Below, piece after piece: positions 16,400-25,225 of a stretch of 64,000 nucleotides of DNA; within the stretch, counting starts at the first letter, position 1; each line of letters opens with the position of its first letter. The position numbers and the translations under genes are program-made. The DNA is from Pseudomonas salomonii (lineage in GTDB: Bacteria; Pseudomonadota; Gammaproteobacteria; Pseudomonadales; Pseudomonadaceae): contig NZ_FNOX01000003.1 of assembly GCF_900107155.1 (NCBI RefSeq), positions 1 through 64,000 of the forward strand, written 5' to 3'. Under the pieces are notes generated by a model. It searched no databases, was not told where the DNA came from, and worked only from the letters and a program-made list of their open reading frames with translations.

Positions 16400-18139
16400 A
16401 TGCACTTTCCACTCAAGAAACGGCTGGCTGCCACCCTGTTCGCCGCCAGCTTCGTGGCCGTCGCCACGCCTGTGTCCGCCACTATCAGCGTCGAACAAAG
16501 CACAGCCATCATCAAGCACTTTGGCGAAACCCCGGCCGCCGATTTCCGTGGTTTCCTAGCCACACTGGCCAAGAGCGACCTGGCAAAAACCGACGACGTC
16601 GGCCCGGCCATTACAGCCTTCCTCGCCAACAAACCCCTGAGCGCCGACCAACAGAACGAAATCAACCGCCTGCTGGGGATTTACACCCGCGTGAAGTACG
16701 GCAAGGCCGCCCTGGAAACCCTGCGCGAGCTGGTCGAGATCCCAACTTTCAACATCGACGGCCTGCCGCAGTACAAGAACCCCGAATTCCTCAAGATCGC
16801 CGACAAGATCCAGGGCCTGGCCAAAGCCTTCAACCTGAACTTCCGTAACGTCGACAACCGCGTGTACGAAATCTCCCTGCAAGGCAGCGGCGATGAAATC
16901 GTCGGCATTCACGCCCACGCCGACGTGGTGCCGGTGACCCCGGAAAACTGGGTACTCAAGGACGGCACCCGACTTGACCCGTTCAAAATCACGCTGATCG
17001 GCGACCGCATGTACGGCCGTGGCACCGAGGATGACAAGAACGGCATCGTAGTAACGATGTATGCGATGAAGGTCATCAAGGAAGAAAAACTGCCACTGGC
17101 GCGCAACTTCAAGCTGCTGGTGGACACCACCGAGGAAACGTCCGGGGACGCCATCCCGTACTACTTCGAGCGTAACCCTACGCCGCAATACAACCTGGCG
17201 CTCGATGGCGGCTACCCGGTGGTGATTGCCGAGAAAGGCTACGGCACCGTCATGGCAAGCTTCCCGTTGCGCAAAGGTGACGGCAAAGGTGCACAAATCA
17301 TCTCGATGACCGGCGGCGCGGCCACCAATCAGATTCCTTCCGTGTCAGTGGCTACTTTAGTCGGTGATAAACCCGCCGAGCTGGCGGCCAGCCTGCAACA
17401 AGCCGGTGATGAATATGCCAGGCAGCACGGTGGCGACTTCACAGTGGCGGCCAAGGTGGTGGGCACAGAGGTCAAGCTGACGGTCACCGGTGTATCCGCG
17501 CACTCGTCCAAGCCGGAAACCGGCGTCAACCCGGTCGCACGCATGCTGGAGCTGATCCACAGCGTCGACGGCAAGATCGCCCTCAGGCACAACCACATCA
17601 CCGACGCTGCGCAGTACGCCGCCGACAACTGGGGCCTGGATTACCTGGGCGGCAAGCTGGGCGTGGGCTTCTCCGATGCGTTCATGGGGCCGCTGACCAC
17701 TTCGCTGACCTTTGTCGGCCAAGACGATAAAGCCTTCAAACTGGCAGTGAACCTGCGCATTCCCAAGGGCAAGTCGCCGGAAAAACTCAAGGCAGAGATC
17801 GAAGAGAAAATCAGCGCCTGGGACAAGCGCACCCAGGTGGCCATGAGCGTCACCTACTCGGTAGCCGAGCCGATGTACCGCAACCCGGAAGGTGAGTGGG
17901 TCAAAGCGCTGTTGGCCGTGGCCAGCGAAAACCTCGGCATGGAGCACAAATTCGGCGCCTCAGCCGGTGCGACCTCCGTGCATGAGCTGCCCAATGGCGT
18001 GCAATTCGGCCTGGCGAAGCCGGGCGTGAAGTACACCGGGCACACCGACGGTGAATTCAAGACCGTCGAGCAGTTCCTGCTGGACCTGCAGATCGTCACG
18101 GAAATGATCGGCCGTGTGGGGCAACTGCCGAAGCTCTGA
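16400..18139 (+). CDS. M20-family metallopeptidase (dipeptidase), exported
   Basis: A 579-residue zinc peptidase with a Sec signal peptide (MHFPLKKRLAATLFAASFVA, then VATPVSA). Di-zinc ligands are visible: HAHADVVPV, GRGTEDDKNG with the bridging Asp, TTEETSGD with the catalytic Glu pair, LDGGYPVV, and GHTDGEF near the end. The dimerisation domain includes VSAHSSKPETG. It probably hydrolyses dipeptides or short peptides in the periplasm. The ATG at 16400 best fits the signal peptide; AAAGGA lies 12 bases ahead, and an ATG at 16388 is an alternative. Confidence 0.85.
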   Translation: MHFPLKKRLAATLFAASFVAVATPVSATISVEQSTAIIKHFGETPAADFRGFLATLAKSDLAKTDDVGPAITAFLANKPLSADQQNEINRLLGIYTRVKYGKAALETLRELVEIPTFNIDGLPQYKNPEFLKIADKIQGLAKAFNLNFRNVDNRVYEISLQGSGDEIVGIHAHADVVPVTPENWVLKDGTRLDPFKITLIGDRMYGRGTEDDKNGIVVTMYAMKVIKEEKLPLARNFKLLVDTTEETSGDAIPYYFERNPTPQYNLALDGGYPVVIAEKGYGTVMASFPLRKGDGKGAQIISMTGGAATNQIPSVSVATLVGDKPAELAASLQQAGDEYARQHGGDFTVAAKVVGTEVKLTVTGVSAHSSKPETGVNPVARMLELIHSVDGKIALRHNHITDAAQYAADNWGLDYLGGKLGVGFSDAFMGPLTTSLTFVGQDDKAFKLAVNLRIPKGKSPEKLKAEIEEKISAWDKRTQVAMSVTYSVAEPMYRNPEGEWVKALLAVASENLGMEHKFGASAGATSVHELPNGVQFGLAKPGVKYTGHTDGEFKTVEQFLLDLQIVTEMIGRVGQLPKL

Positions 18140-18153
18140 CAGGCGAAGGGATA

Positions 18154-18191
18154 AACCACAACGCCGATCAATCGTGATCGGCGTTGTGGTT
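18154..18191. terminator. Bidirectional hairpin between convergent genes
   Basis: AACCACAACGCCGATCA at 18154-18170 is perfectly inverted at 18175-18191 around an ATCG loop. It lies between the convergent M20 gene and the lipoprotein gene. The T run is short, so efficiency is uncertain. The core AACGCCGATCA stem recurs in the tRNA terminator at 24396-24433. Confidence 0.7.
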
Positions 18192-18211
18192 AACCAGGTC
18201 TTGCTTGCGGC

Positions 18212-18760
18212 CTAAAACATATCCATCGCATTGCACAGCTTGGCCTTCTGCACCGCCACATTCTCCGGTTTCCCCGTCGGGTTCAGGCGCTGCAAAGCAA
18301 TCAGGCACTGGCCACCGTCCAGCAGGATCAGTTCGTAATCTTGCCCGGCCGTGGGGGTGAAGTGAAAGCTTTGCCTGCAGCTATAGGAATTGCCACCGGA
18401 AACATAGCCCTCACTCTGGAAGTTCATGGCAAAAGGCGTGTTCGCCGGCACCTTCAGTTCGCTACGCGCCGAGCCTTGCGCCTCCACCCGGCGGTTGCTC
18501 TCGGGCATGCCCAGGCTGCGACCATTATTCTGCCCCGCAAAGCCGGATTCGGACACGGCCATCACCCCGGCGCCAGGCACACGCCAGTCGATGCAGTCAC
18601 GGCCCGGCACGCCGCGCGCCATGCCATTGGTGATCACACGCAAGCGTGCGGTATCCCCTGAGGTGGGTTCAACATAGGCCGTATTGTAAGCACGGATATT
18701 GGAAATATTGCCGCAGCCACTCACGGCCAGGGCCAGGCCTGCTACCAGAAACACTCGCAT
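18212..18760 (-). CDS. Putative lipoprotein of unknown function
   Basis: A 182-residue protein with a lipoprotein signal ending AVSGC (Cys16). The mature part has several Cys residues (CIDWR, SYSCRQSF, GGQCLIAL, KLCNAMDMF) that may form disulphides in the periplasm. I do not recognise a named domain with confidence. It reads in tandem with another small lipoprotein gene 20 bases upstream, so the two are probably one operon of envelope lipoproteins. Confidence 0.7.
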   Translation of the reverse strand: MRVFLVAGLALAVSGCGNISNIRAYNTAYVEPTSGDTARLRVITNGMARGVPGRDCIDWRVPGAGVMAVSESGFAGQNNGRSLGMPESNRRVEAQGSARSELKVPANTPFAMNFQSEGYVSGGNSYSCRQSFHFTPTAGQDYELILLDGGQCLIALQRLNPTGKPENVAVQKAKLCNAMDMF

Positions 18761-18780
18761 GGAAATCCTTTTTTTGAGGC

Positions 18781-19035
18781 TTAACGGCAGTGATAAGGGC
18801 TTTCGCTGCGCAGTTCCTCGCCGGTCCGGGCATCGCGAATGATGACCGTCGCCCCCGGCGCATTGAGGCAGAACGCATTGCGTATGGGGTAAATGTTATG
18901 GCCCTCGGCGGTGAAGGTGCCGAGCTTGGTTAACGGTGCGCCGGAGGCGTCCTGAGCCGTTACGGTGTATTCACCCGACATGGTCAGGCAGCCGCTCAGT
19001 GAGAGCAGCAAGGTGGCGCAGATTGCATATTTCAC
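18781..19035 (-). CDS. Small putative lipoprotein
   Basis: An 84-residue protein with a lipobox LSLSGC (Cys16), followed by a short beta-rich region with two Cys (FCLNAPG and YHCR) near the C-terminus. It is too short for a clear assignment. Position and size suggest co-expression with the larger lipoprotein gene immediately downstream. Confidence 0.65.
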   Translation of the reverse strand: MKYAICATLLLSLSGCLTMSGEYTVTAQDASGAPLTKLGTFTAEGHNIYPIRNAFCLNAPGATVIIRDARTGEELRSESPYHCR

Positions 19036-19161
19036 AGGTGATGTCCCTATCGCATAGAAATAATTGCCTTGATTGGCAATGGCTGTATGAGCCGACTGCG
19101 CCCATATAGTTCAGGGAAACTCGGGAAACCTCCTGCATAACACCTGGAGTGCCTCAGCCCT

Positions 19162-20823
19162 TCAAGCTTCAAGCATCAGGATATCTTCAAAGAACCCGCC
19201 CACCGGCTCGCTGGGGTGGCAGAGCTGGATCTCCAGCACCCACACCATTTCACTTGGCGTGATCTCAAGCGCGGCCAATTCCTGGTTGCCGAACAACGCG
19301 TGGGGGAAATCCGCAATACGGTGGCCTGCCAGGTTACGGGACAGCCGCCAGCCCTTGGAAACGGCCCGCGCCTCGGCAAAGTCATAAAGCTCACAGCCAG
19401 TCATGCCACGTTTCCAGGCCTCGCGGGTTTCATCGAAGACTTCATGCACAGCCTTGAAGCAATCGCGATGCAGCGGCGCCTCGCCAAAAATGAAAGTATC
19501 GCCGTAGTCACCTTCGTAGCCGTCCCACACCGGGCCGAGGTCGACCACCACGATATCGCTGGCACGCAGCGTGCGCAGGGGGTCAATGCCTTCTCTCGGC
19601 GGGCGAACCGTGTCGTCGCCAAACCGGATGTACGTCGGGTGCCAGGTGTGGGAGGCACCCATGGCCTGCAATTGTTCGGAGGCCATGTCGAGGGCTGCTC
19701 CGGTGGTCATGCCGACTTTAAGGTGGCTGGCAATCGCCGCCAGGGCGCGGATGGTTTTTTCACGGGCGGCGAGCATGCCGTCCAGCGAATACCTCGGGCC
19801 GACTTTTTCCCAGGTGTCATCCAGAGTCTTGAGCAGCGTGTCGGCGCTCGATCGGCCACTGGGCACAAAGGCTTCGGCGATAAAACGATGGCTGGGCAAA
19901 CCCGCTTCCAGGCACTCGGCACGCGTCTGGCTGATCATGCCGCCGTTGCCGCAGGCATACACCTGCGCCGCTTCCCAGCGGTGCCCGTGGCTGAGCGCGA
20001 CTTCCTGCACCTTGCCCTGGGAAGCCAATACCGGGTGCCAGTGAAAACGCGGGTGGTCGAGTACCGCCTGGTCGAGGAATGCACGGTCGTAAAAATCCGT
20101 TGCCTGCGCGCCGCCCCAGTAAAACGTCACGTCCACATCCCGCTTCAAGGCGGTCAGCAGGATCGGCTTGATACCCGCGTAGCCGGTGCCGGTGGCGAAC
20201 AGCACGACCGGCGCCGCGTCATCGTCCTGCCAGGTGCAGGCACCAAAAGGCCCTTCCAGTTGCAACAGATCGCCGGCCTCCAGGCTGCCCAGCAGGGTCT
20301 CGGAAAACAGCCCACCGCTCACCCGGCGAATCTGAAACACCAGGCGCCCATCGCCTTCGGCCGGCAGGTTGGCGATCGAGAAGCACCGCGAATCGCCATC
20401 GACCAGGCGGACCTTGAGGTACTGGCCCGCCCTCACGGCCAACGGCATATCCGGCATCAGCACCAACTCGATGATGTCGGCGCTCAATGCGCGCTTGCTC
20501 AGCACCGTGGCTTCGACGACCAGCGCGGGCGTGTCCAGCGACCAGCCGGGAATTTCCAGGCGCATGTCGGCGCAGGCATGGCTCTGGCACAGCAGCATTT
20601 CATTGGCCGCCAACGGGTAGCTGGGCGCGGGTGCGCCTGGGGCCAGTTGCCTGGCGCGGTATTCACCTTGGGTGACCACCACCTTGCACGACCCACAGGC
20701 ACCGCGTCGGCACGAAAACGGCACCGACAAACCGCTGGCGAGCATGGCGTCCAGCAGCAGCTCGTCACCGGCTTCAAAGGTTTTCCCCAAGGGAGAGAGT
20801 TCGATTACATGGCGTGTGTTCAT
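19162..20823 (-). CDS. Fusion protein: 2Fe-2S ferredoxin, FAD/NAD(P)H reductase and M24 metallopeptidase-like domain
   Basis: A 553-residue three-part protein. Residues 1-95 are a plant-type ferredoxin with Cys38, Cys43, Cys46 and Cys79 as cluster ligands. Residues about 100-320 are an FNR-like reductase: flavin motif RCFSIANLP at 146-154, nucleotide motif GTGYAGIKP at 212-220 and YACGNGGMI at 289-297. Residues about 330-553 are an M24 (methionine aminopeptidase/creatinase) fold in which all five metal ligands can be placed: Asp428, Asp439, His501, Glu531 and Glu546. The frame is continuous and codon use even, so this is a real fusion. No oxygenase gene is adjacent. Function unknown; divergent from a MocR regulator 77 bases away. 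Confidence 0.85.
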   Translation of the reverse strand: MNTRHVIELSPLGKTFEAGDELLLDAMLASGLSVPFSCRRGACGSCKVVVTQGEYRARQLAPGAPAPSYPLAANEMLLCQSHACADMRLEIPGWSLDTPALVVEATVLSKRALSADIIELVLMPDMPLAVRAGQYLKVRLVDGDSRCFSIANLPAEGDGRLVFQIRRVSGGLFSETLLGSLEAGDLLQLEGPFGACTWQDDDAAPVVLFATGTGYAGIKPILLTALKRDVDVTFYWGGAQATDFYDRAFLDQAVLDHPRFHWHPVLASQGKVQEVALSHGHRWEAAQVYACGNGGMISQTRAECLEAGLPSHRFIAEAFVPSGRSSADTLLKTLDDTWEKVGPRYSLDGMLAAREKTIRALAAIASHLKVGMTTGAALDMASEQLQAMGASHTWHPTYIRFGDDTVRPPREGIDPLRTLRASDIVVVDLGPVWDGYEGDYGDTFIFGEAPLHRDCFKAVHEVFDETREAWKRGMTGCELYDFAEARAVSKGWRLSRNLAGHRIADFPHALFGNQELAALEITPSEMVWVLEIQLCHPSEPVGGFFEDILMLEA

Positions 20824-20900
20824 AAAGACCTCGGAGTGAGTGAGGCCTGATTGTTGCGCTAGACTAGGCCCATTAAAACCTCCAGTTTTGGATACTTCAG
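20824..20900. promoter_or_regulatory. Divergent promoter region between the fusion gene and the MocR gene
   Basis: This 77-base gap must hold both promoters. Two inverted repeats are visible: GGCCT at 20843-20847 with AGGCC at 20866-20870, and AAAAC at 20875-20879 with GTTTT at 20885-20889. Either could be part of a MocR binding site; neither is convincing alone. Confidence 0.35.
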
Positions 20901-22382
20901 ATGGTCCAGATGCGTAAATGGCGCCCCCTGCTCAAGCTTGATGACGGCACAAGCCAAGCCTCCTATCGCAAGATTGCCGAAGGCCTCGTCGCGGCCATCC
21001 TCGAAGGGCGGCTGCCGCCCGGCACATTGCTGCCGGGTACGCGGGAGATGGCGCAGTTGCTCGACGTCAACCGCAAGACCGTGATCCTGGCCTATGAAGA
21101 AGCCCTGACCAAAGGCTGGCTGATCAGCGAGCCGCGGCGCGGGACATTCGTCAATGCGCAGCTGGCACCCAAGCCCGCACCCCGTCACACCAAGCCGTCC
21201 TTCGCCCCGGCACTAATGCCGCAGGCGGTCGTGCCCTACTTCAGCCAGAACGCCCAGGTGATTGCCCTGGAGCATCGCCATGACGCGCTGTTTTTCGATA
21301 ACGGCGCGTGCGATCACCGCTTGTTGCCGCAAGCCGTGCTGCATCGCTACTACCGCAACGCCTTGCGCAGCAGCTTTACCACCAACACGGTGCGCTACGG
21401 CAGCGAAGGCACCGGCTATTACCTGCGCTGCGCGCTGGCCGACATGTTGCGCAACAATCGCGGGCTGATGATCAGTGCCGAGAACATCTGCCTGACGCCA
21501 GGCACCCAGGTGTCGCTGTACCTCACCGCCAGCCTGCTGATCCAACCCGGTGACGTGGTGTTGGTGGAGCGCCTGAGTTACCCGCCGGCGTGGGAAATTT
21601 TTCGCAAACTCGGCGCGCGCTTGATCACCGTCGACATGGACGATGAAGGCTGTCGCACCGACCATATCGAGCAACTCTGCCAAGCGCATAAGGTGCGCAT
21701 GATCTACCTCACACCGCACCATCAATTCCCCACCACCGTAAGCCTGCATGCGGCACGTCGGCAACAGTTGCTGGCCTTGGCGGCGCTGCACGATTTTTGT
21801 GTGATCGAAGAAGACTACGACCACGAGTATCACTTCAACGGGCGGCCCTACTTGCCACTGGCCAGTGACAGCGCGCAACGCCATGTGATCTATATAGGCT
21901 CGTTATCCAAGGCATTGGGATCGACATTTCGCTGCAGCTATGTGGTGGCGCCGGCCAATGTGATTGAAGTGCTGCAACAGAGCGCCGCACTGGTGGTCGG
22001 CGACACCGACGCCGTCGCGCAAAAGATGTTGGCGGACCTGATCAACGAGGGTGAATTAAAGAAGCACTTGCGCCGTGTTTCGAAAGAATACGCCGCGCGC
22101 CGGGAGGTGTTGCAGAGCTGCCTGCACGAGGCGTTCGGCGAGCGTATCAACGTGCGCACGCCCGAGGGCGGGCTGGCGCTCTGGGTACGTTTCCAGGATG
22201 AGACCGATGTTGATCGGTTAGTGGAGAATGCGCTGGGCCAAGGGGTTGTGGTGCGTAGTGCGCGTCAGTTTTCGCCTGCGGGCTTGGCGGAGAACGCGTT
22301 GCGGCTGGGGTTTGCTTCGCTCAATCGGGATGAGATTCACCAAGGTACGCTGCGCTTGGCGCGGGCCAGGAAGAGCGGTTGA
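20901..22382 (+). CDS. MocR-type (GntR/aminotransferase) transcriptional regulator
   Basis: A 493-residue regulator. The N-terminal GntR winged helix (about residues 15-90) contains LPPGTLLPGTREMAQLLDVN and NRKTVILAYEEAL. A fold-type I aminotransferase-like domain follows, with the PLP-binding Lys in GSLSKALGS and the Asp-rich IEEDYDHEY segment. MocR proteins usually sense PLP or an amino-compound aldimine and often control the neighbouring divergent gene, here the ferredoxin-reductase-M24 fusion. This suggests the fusion acts on an amino acid or amine derivative, by inference only. Confidence 0.88.
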   Translation: MVQMRKWRPLLKLDDGTSQASYRKIAEGLVAAILEGRLPPGTLLPGTREMAQLLDVNRKTVILAYEEALTKGWLISEPRRGTFVNAQLAPKPAPRHTKPSFAPALMPQAVVPYFSQNAQVIALEHRHDALFFDNGACDHRLLPQAVLHRYYRNALRSSFTTNTVRYGSEGTGYYLRCALADMLRNNRGLMISAENICLTPGTQVSLYLTASLLIQPGDVVLVERLSYPPAWEIFRKLGARLITVDMDDEGCRTDHIEQLCQAHKVRMIYLTPHHQFPTTVSLHAARRQQLLALAALHDFCVIEEDYDHEYHFNGRPYLPLASDSAQRHVIYIGSLSKALGSTFRCSYVVAPANVIEVLQQSAALVVGDTDAVAQKMLADLINEGELKKHLRRVSKEYAARREVLQSCLHEAFGERINVRTPEGGLALWVRFQDETDVDRLVENALGQGVVVRSARQFSPAGLAENALRLGFASLNRDEIHQGTLRLARARKSG

Positions 22383-22451
22383 AAGCCGACCTGATCACTG
22401 AAGCTGCCCACAGAAAAGCAGGTGCCGATCCGGATCCAAACGCAGTGGCAC

Positions 22452-22830
22452 TCAAAGAGGCAGCATCAAACGAGACCGCTCTTGCACCCGAGCCAACTCG
22501 GGAAACTCCAGCAGCAACGCGCGGTTGCCCCTACCGATATGCTCCATGACCGCCCGCGTAACGTGTTCACGCACCCTCCCGGTCGAGACGTAATACATGG
22601 CCCAGGCTTGCTCCGGCGTACAGTGACCGATCTGTTCCTCAATCTCCTTGTACGCCTGGGCTCTCGAAGTCCTTCGGCGTTTCTGGTGCGATCAACCCGA
22701 ACCAGTTGTACAGGTTAACCTGGGGTTCTGCCGCCGTTGCTGGCGTGCTGGCCACCACACAGACAAGCTCAACATCAAGTCCAGTCCGAGCTGTTTTCGC
22801 GTTTTTTTCATGCCTAAACAGGACGTTCAC
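22452..22830 (-). pseudogene. Remnant of a polyamine-type ABC substrate-binding protein joined to another fragment
   Basis: From 22830 leftwards a 63-codon frame runs through a signal-like stretch, VVASTPATAAE, and PQVNLYNWFGLIAPETPKDF, which matches the mature N-terminus of PotF/SpuD-type periplasmic binding proteins, and then stops at 22639. In the next frame, from about 22673 to a stop at 22452, lies a helical C-terminal-looking piece (IEEQIGHCTPEQAWAMYY to RSRLMLPL) with no good start. The rest of the binding protein is absent. This is debris between the MocR gene and gltS, not a working gene. Confidence 0.6.
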
Positions 22831-22852
22831 GCGCTCAACTGAGTTCGCCGCG

Positions 22853-24064
22853 CTACCCCGCAGTGCCCAGGAACGGCAGCGCCAGGTACAGCTTGATCAC
22901 CACCGCATTGGTAATGTCGATAAAGAACGCCCCCACCATCGGCACCACCAGAAACGCAATCGGCGAAGGCCCGAAACGCTGCGTGACCGCCTGCATATTG
23001 GCAATGGCGGTCGGCGTGGCACCCAAGCCAAAACCGCAGTGCCCCGCCGCCAGTACAGCCGCGTCGTAGTTGCGGCCCATGACCCGGAACGTCACGAAGA
23101 TGGCGAACAGGGCCATCAGTAATGCCTGGGCCGACAACAGAATCACTATCGGCAAAGCCAGCGCCGCCAAGTCCCAGAGCTTGAGCGACATCAGCGCAAT
23201 CGCCAGGAACAACGACAAGCTGACATTACCCAGCAGCGACACTTCACGCTCAAACACCTGATGCCAGCCCAGCGCCGACAAGCCGTTGCGCAATACCACG
23301 CCCACAAACAGCACGCAGACAAACGTCGGCAACTCGAAAGCCGTGCCTTTAATAAAGCCATACAGGAAGGTGCCGACCTGCAAGCTGATCGCCAACAGCG
23401 CCAGGGTTTCGATAAATGAAAACGAGGTGATCATGCGCTCCTGATTGGGCTGCTCAAAGCCTTTGGGCTGAGGTGGTAGCGCCAGCTCAACGCCGGGCAC
23501 CTGCACACGCTTGATCAGCAAACGTGCGACCGGACCGCCAATCAGCCCACCCAATACCAAACCGAAGGTCGCCGAGGCAATCGCCAGTTCGGACGCCGAG
23601 GCCACACCATATTTTTCGCTGAACACCGCGCCCCAGGCTGCGCCAGTGCCGTGCCCGCCGGACAAGGTGACGGAACCGGCCAACAGCCCCATCAACGGAT
23701 CGAGCCCAAGCGCCTTGGCCAAGGCGATGCCCATGGCATTTTGCACCACCAGCAGGGCCGTCACGATCAACAGGAAGATGCCGAGGATGCGCCCGCCTTT
23801 CTTCAAGCTGGCAAAGTCCGCATTCAGGCCGATGGTGGCAAAGAACGCCAGCATCAAAGGGGCTTGCAATGAAGCGTCGAATCGAACTCCGATGTCCGTC
23901 AATACGCGCAGCAATAGCAGCAATGCAGCCACCAATAAGCCGCCGACCACCGGTTCCGGAATACTGTAGGCGCGTAAAAAGCCAATGCGGGCGACCAGCC
24001 AGCGCCCCAACAGCAGCACCAGAGAGGCGGCGACCAGGGTTGAGTAAAAATCGAGTTGGAACAT
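22853..24064 (-). CDS. gltS: Sodium/glutamate symporter GltS
   Basis: A 403-residue inner-membrane carrier with about ten hydrophobic segments. GltS family marks are the two similar pore loops: SGGHGTGAAWGAVF in the first half and AGHCGFGLGATPTAIANM in the second. It takes up glutamate with Na+. I start at the ATG of MFQLDFYSTL because GGAG lies nine bases ahead; the 22 codons upstream are open but unlike the family. It stands as a single gene reading leftwards. Confidence 0.92.
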   Translation of the reverse strand: MFQLDFYSTLVAASLVLLLGRWLVARIGFLRAYSIPEPVVGGLLVAALLLLLRVLTDIGVRFDASLQAPLMLAFFATIGLNADFASLKKGGRILGIFLLIVTALLVVQNAMGIALAKALGLDPLMGLLAGSVTLSGGHGTGAAWGAVFSEKYGVASASELAIASATFGLVLGGLIGGPVARLLIKRVQVPGVELALPPQPKGFEQPNQERMITSFSFIETLALLAISLQVGTFLYGFIKGTAFELPTFVCVLFVGVVLRNGLSALGWHQVFEREVSLLGNVSLSLFLAIALMSLKLWDLAALALPIVILLSAQALLMALFAIFVTFRVMGRNYDAAVLAAGHCGFGLGATPTAIANMQAVTQRFGPSPIAFLVVPMVGAFFIDITNAVVIKLYLALPFLGTAG

Positions 24065-24395
24065 CTGGGCAGTTCTCCGAAGTGAACAGGCACACTGGGC
24101 TGGCCAGAGTAGAGACAGCAGCACCAGCACACACCCACCCGCGATTAACTACGGACTATTCCCATACACTTAACAACAAGACCTACACAGTTGAGATGTT
24201 CACTCGCTGCAAAACCTTTAGAAAAACTAAAAGTGATGGAAACGGCCTATTCCCCACCCAGCACACGCCAGGCACTGTCACCAGGCGCCACGTAAAGCAT
24301 CCACTGTGAGCAGCACTGTCGACGCAGAGCGTATATCGATCGGCAAAACGCTGTGGTTAGGCCTGTTTCTGACCCGGCGGATTAAATTCAGCGCA
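24065..24395. other. Non-coding stretch between gltS and the tRNA cluster
   Basis: About 330 bases without a supported gene. It holds the promoter side of gltS (minus strand) and the region after the tRNA terminator. AT content rises near 24160-24250, where a gltS promoter may lie. I see no tRNA, repeat or clear small ORF. Confidence 0.6.
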
Positions 24396-24433
24396 AACAA
24401 AAACGCCGATCATTGCTGATCGGCGTTTTTGTT
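24396..24433 (-). terminator. Terminator of the tRNA cluster
   Basis: AACAAAAACGCCGATCA at 24396-24412 is perfectly inverted at 24417-24433 around a TTGC loop. On the minus strand the stem is followed by a T-rich run, six bases past the last tRNA, so it ends that transcript. Confidence 0.88.
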
Positions 24434-24438
24434 GAATA

Positions 24439-24514
<76 letters not shown>

Positions 24515-24518
24515 AAAA

Positions 24519-24594
24519 TGGCGTCCCCTAGGGGACTCGAACCCCTGTTACCGCCGTGAAAGGGCGGTGTCCTAGGCCACTAGACGAAGGGGAC
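24519..24594 (-). tRNA. tRNA-Glu (TTC), second copy in transcript order
   Basis: A 76-base tRNA with encoded CCA. It begins GTCCCCTTCGTCTAG, has the anticodon loop CTTTCAC giving TTC, and GTTCGAGTCC in the T arm. Four bases separate it from the following tRNA-Gly. It is essentially identical to the copy at 24779-24854. Confidence 0.95.
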
Positions 24595-24699
24595 ACACAA
24601 CTGAAACACATGGTGTGTGTTTCAGTGCCCAGAGGTTAAATCCGAAGATTATGCCCTGGTTTCACTCAATGCCGCCCGATGGCCACATTGCTTGTAAAT

Positions 24700-24775
<76 letters not shown>

Positions 24776-24778
24776 ATA

Positions 24779-24854
24779 TGGCGTCCCCTAGGGGACTCGA
24801 ACCCCTGTTACCGCCGTGAAAGGGCGGTGTCCTAGGCCACTAGACGAAGGGGAC
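24779..24854 (-). tRNA. tRNA-Glu (TTC), first copy in transcript order
   Basis: Same sequence as the copy at 24519-24594, anticodon TTC with encoded CCA. It is the promoter-proximal member of the Glu-Gly-Glu-Gly transcript. Confidence 0.95.
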
Positions 24855-24916
24855 ACACGTACAACATTCACTCCCTACCGCGTTTCGCTGTGTGCTTTAC
24901 GCTGTAAGTGGCGCGC

Positions 24917-24945
24917 ATTCTATGGATGGATTGAAAGGTCGTCAA
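24917..24945 (-). promoter_or_regulatory. Sigma-70 promoter of the tRNA cluster
   Basis: On the minus strand, -35 TTGACG (24945-24940) and -10 TAGAAT (24922-24917) are 17 bases apart and followed by a GC-rich GCGCGCC discriminator, as expected of a stringently controlled stable-RNA promoter. An AT-rich stretch at 24950-24975 (TTTAAATAAATTTAT) could be an UP element. Confidence 0.85.
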
Positions 24946-25225
24946 CCCCCAAGGATAAATTTATTTAAATCAATGACTTCGCCCTGCTTTCCAGGCCTTT
25001 GCGGACATTCTGCCCGTGGGGGCTTTGACGCCTATATTCTGGCGCCCGACAAGACGCTATAGTTCGCCCGAGTAAATGATGGCAATGTGCATCTATGCAG
25101 GGAGCCCGCTCTGTCACGCTTGCCTATATAGAAGAAACTACCTGGGCAACTGGTCGAACAGCCCTATCCGCCGGATGGCCCAGTCACTACACTCCACAGC
25201 AAACCCTATAAAAGAGGTCACACCG

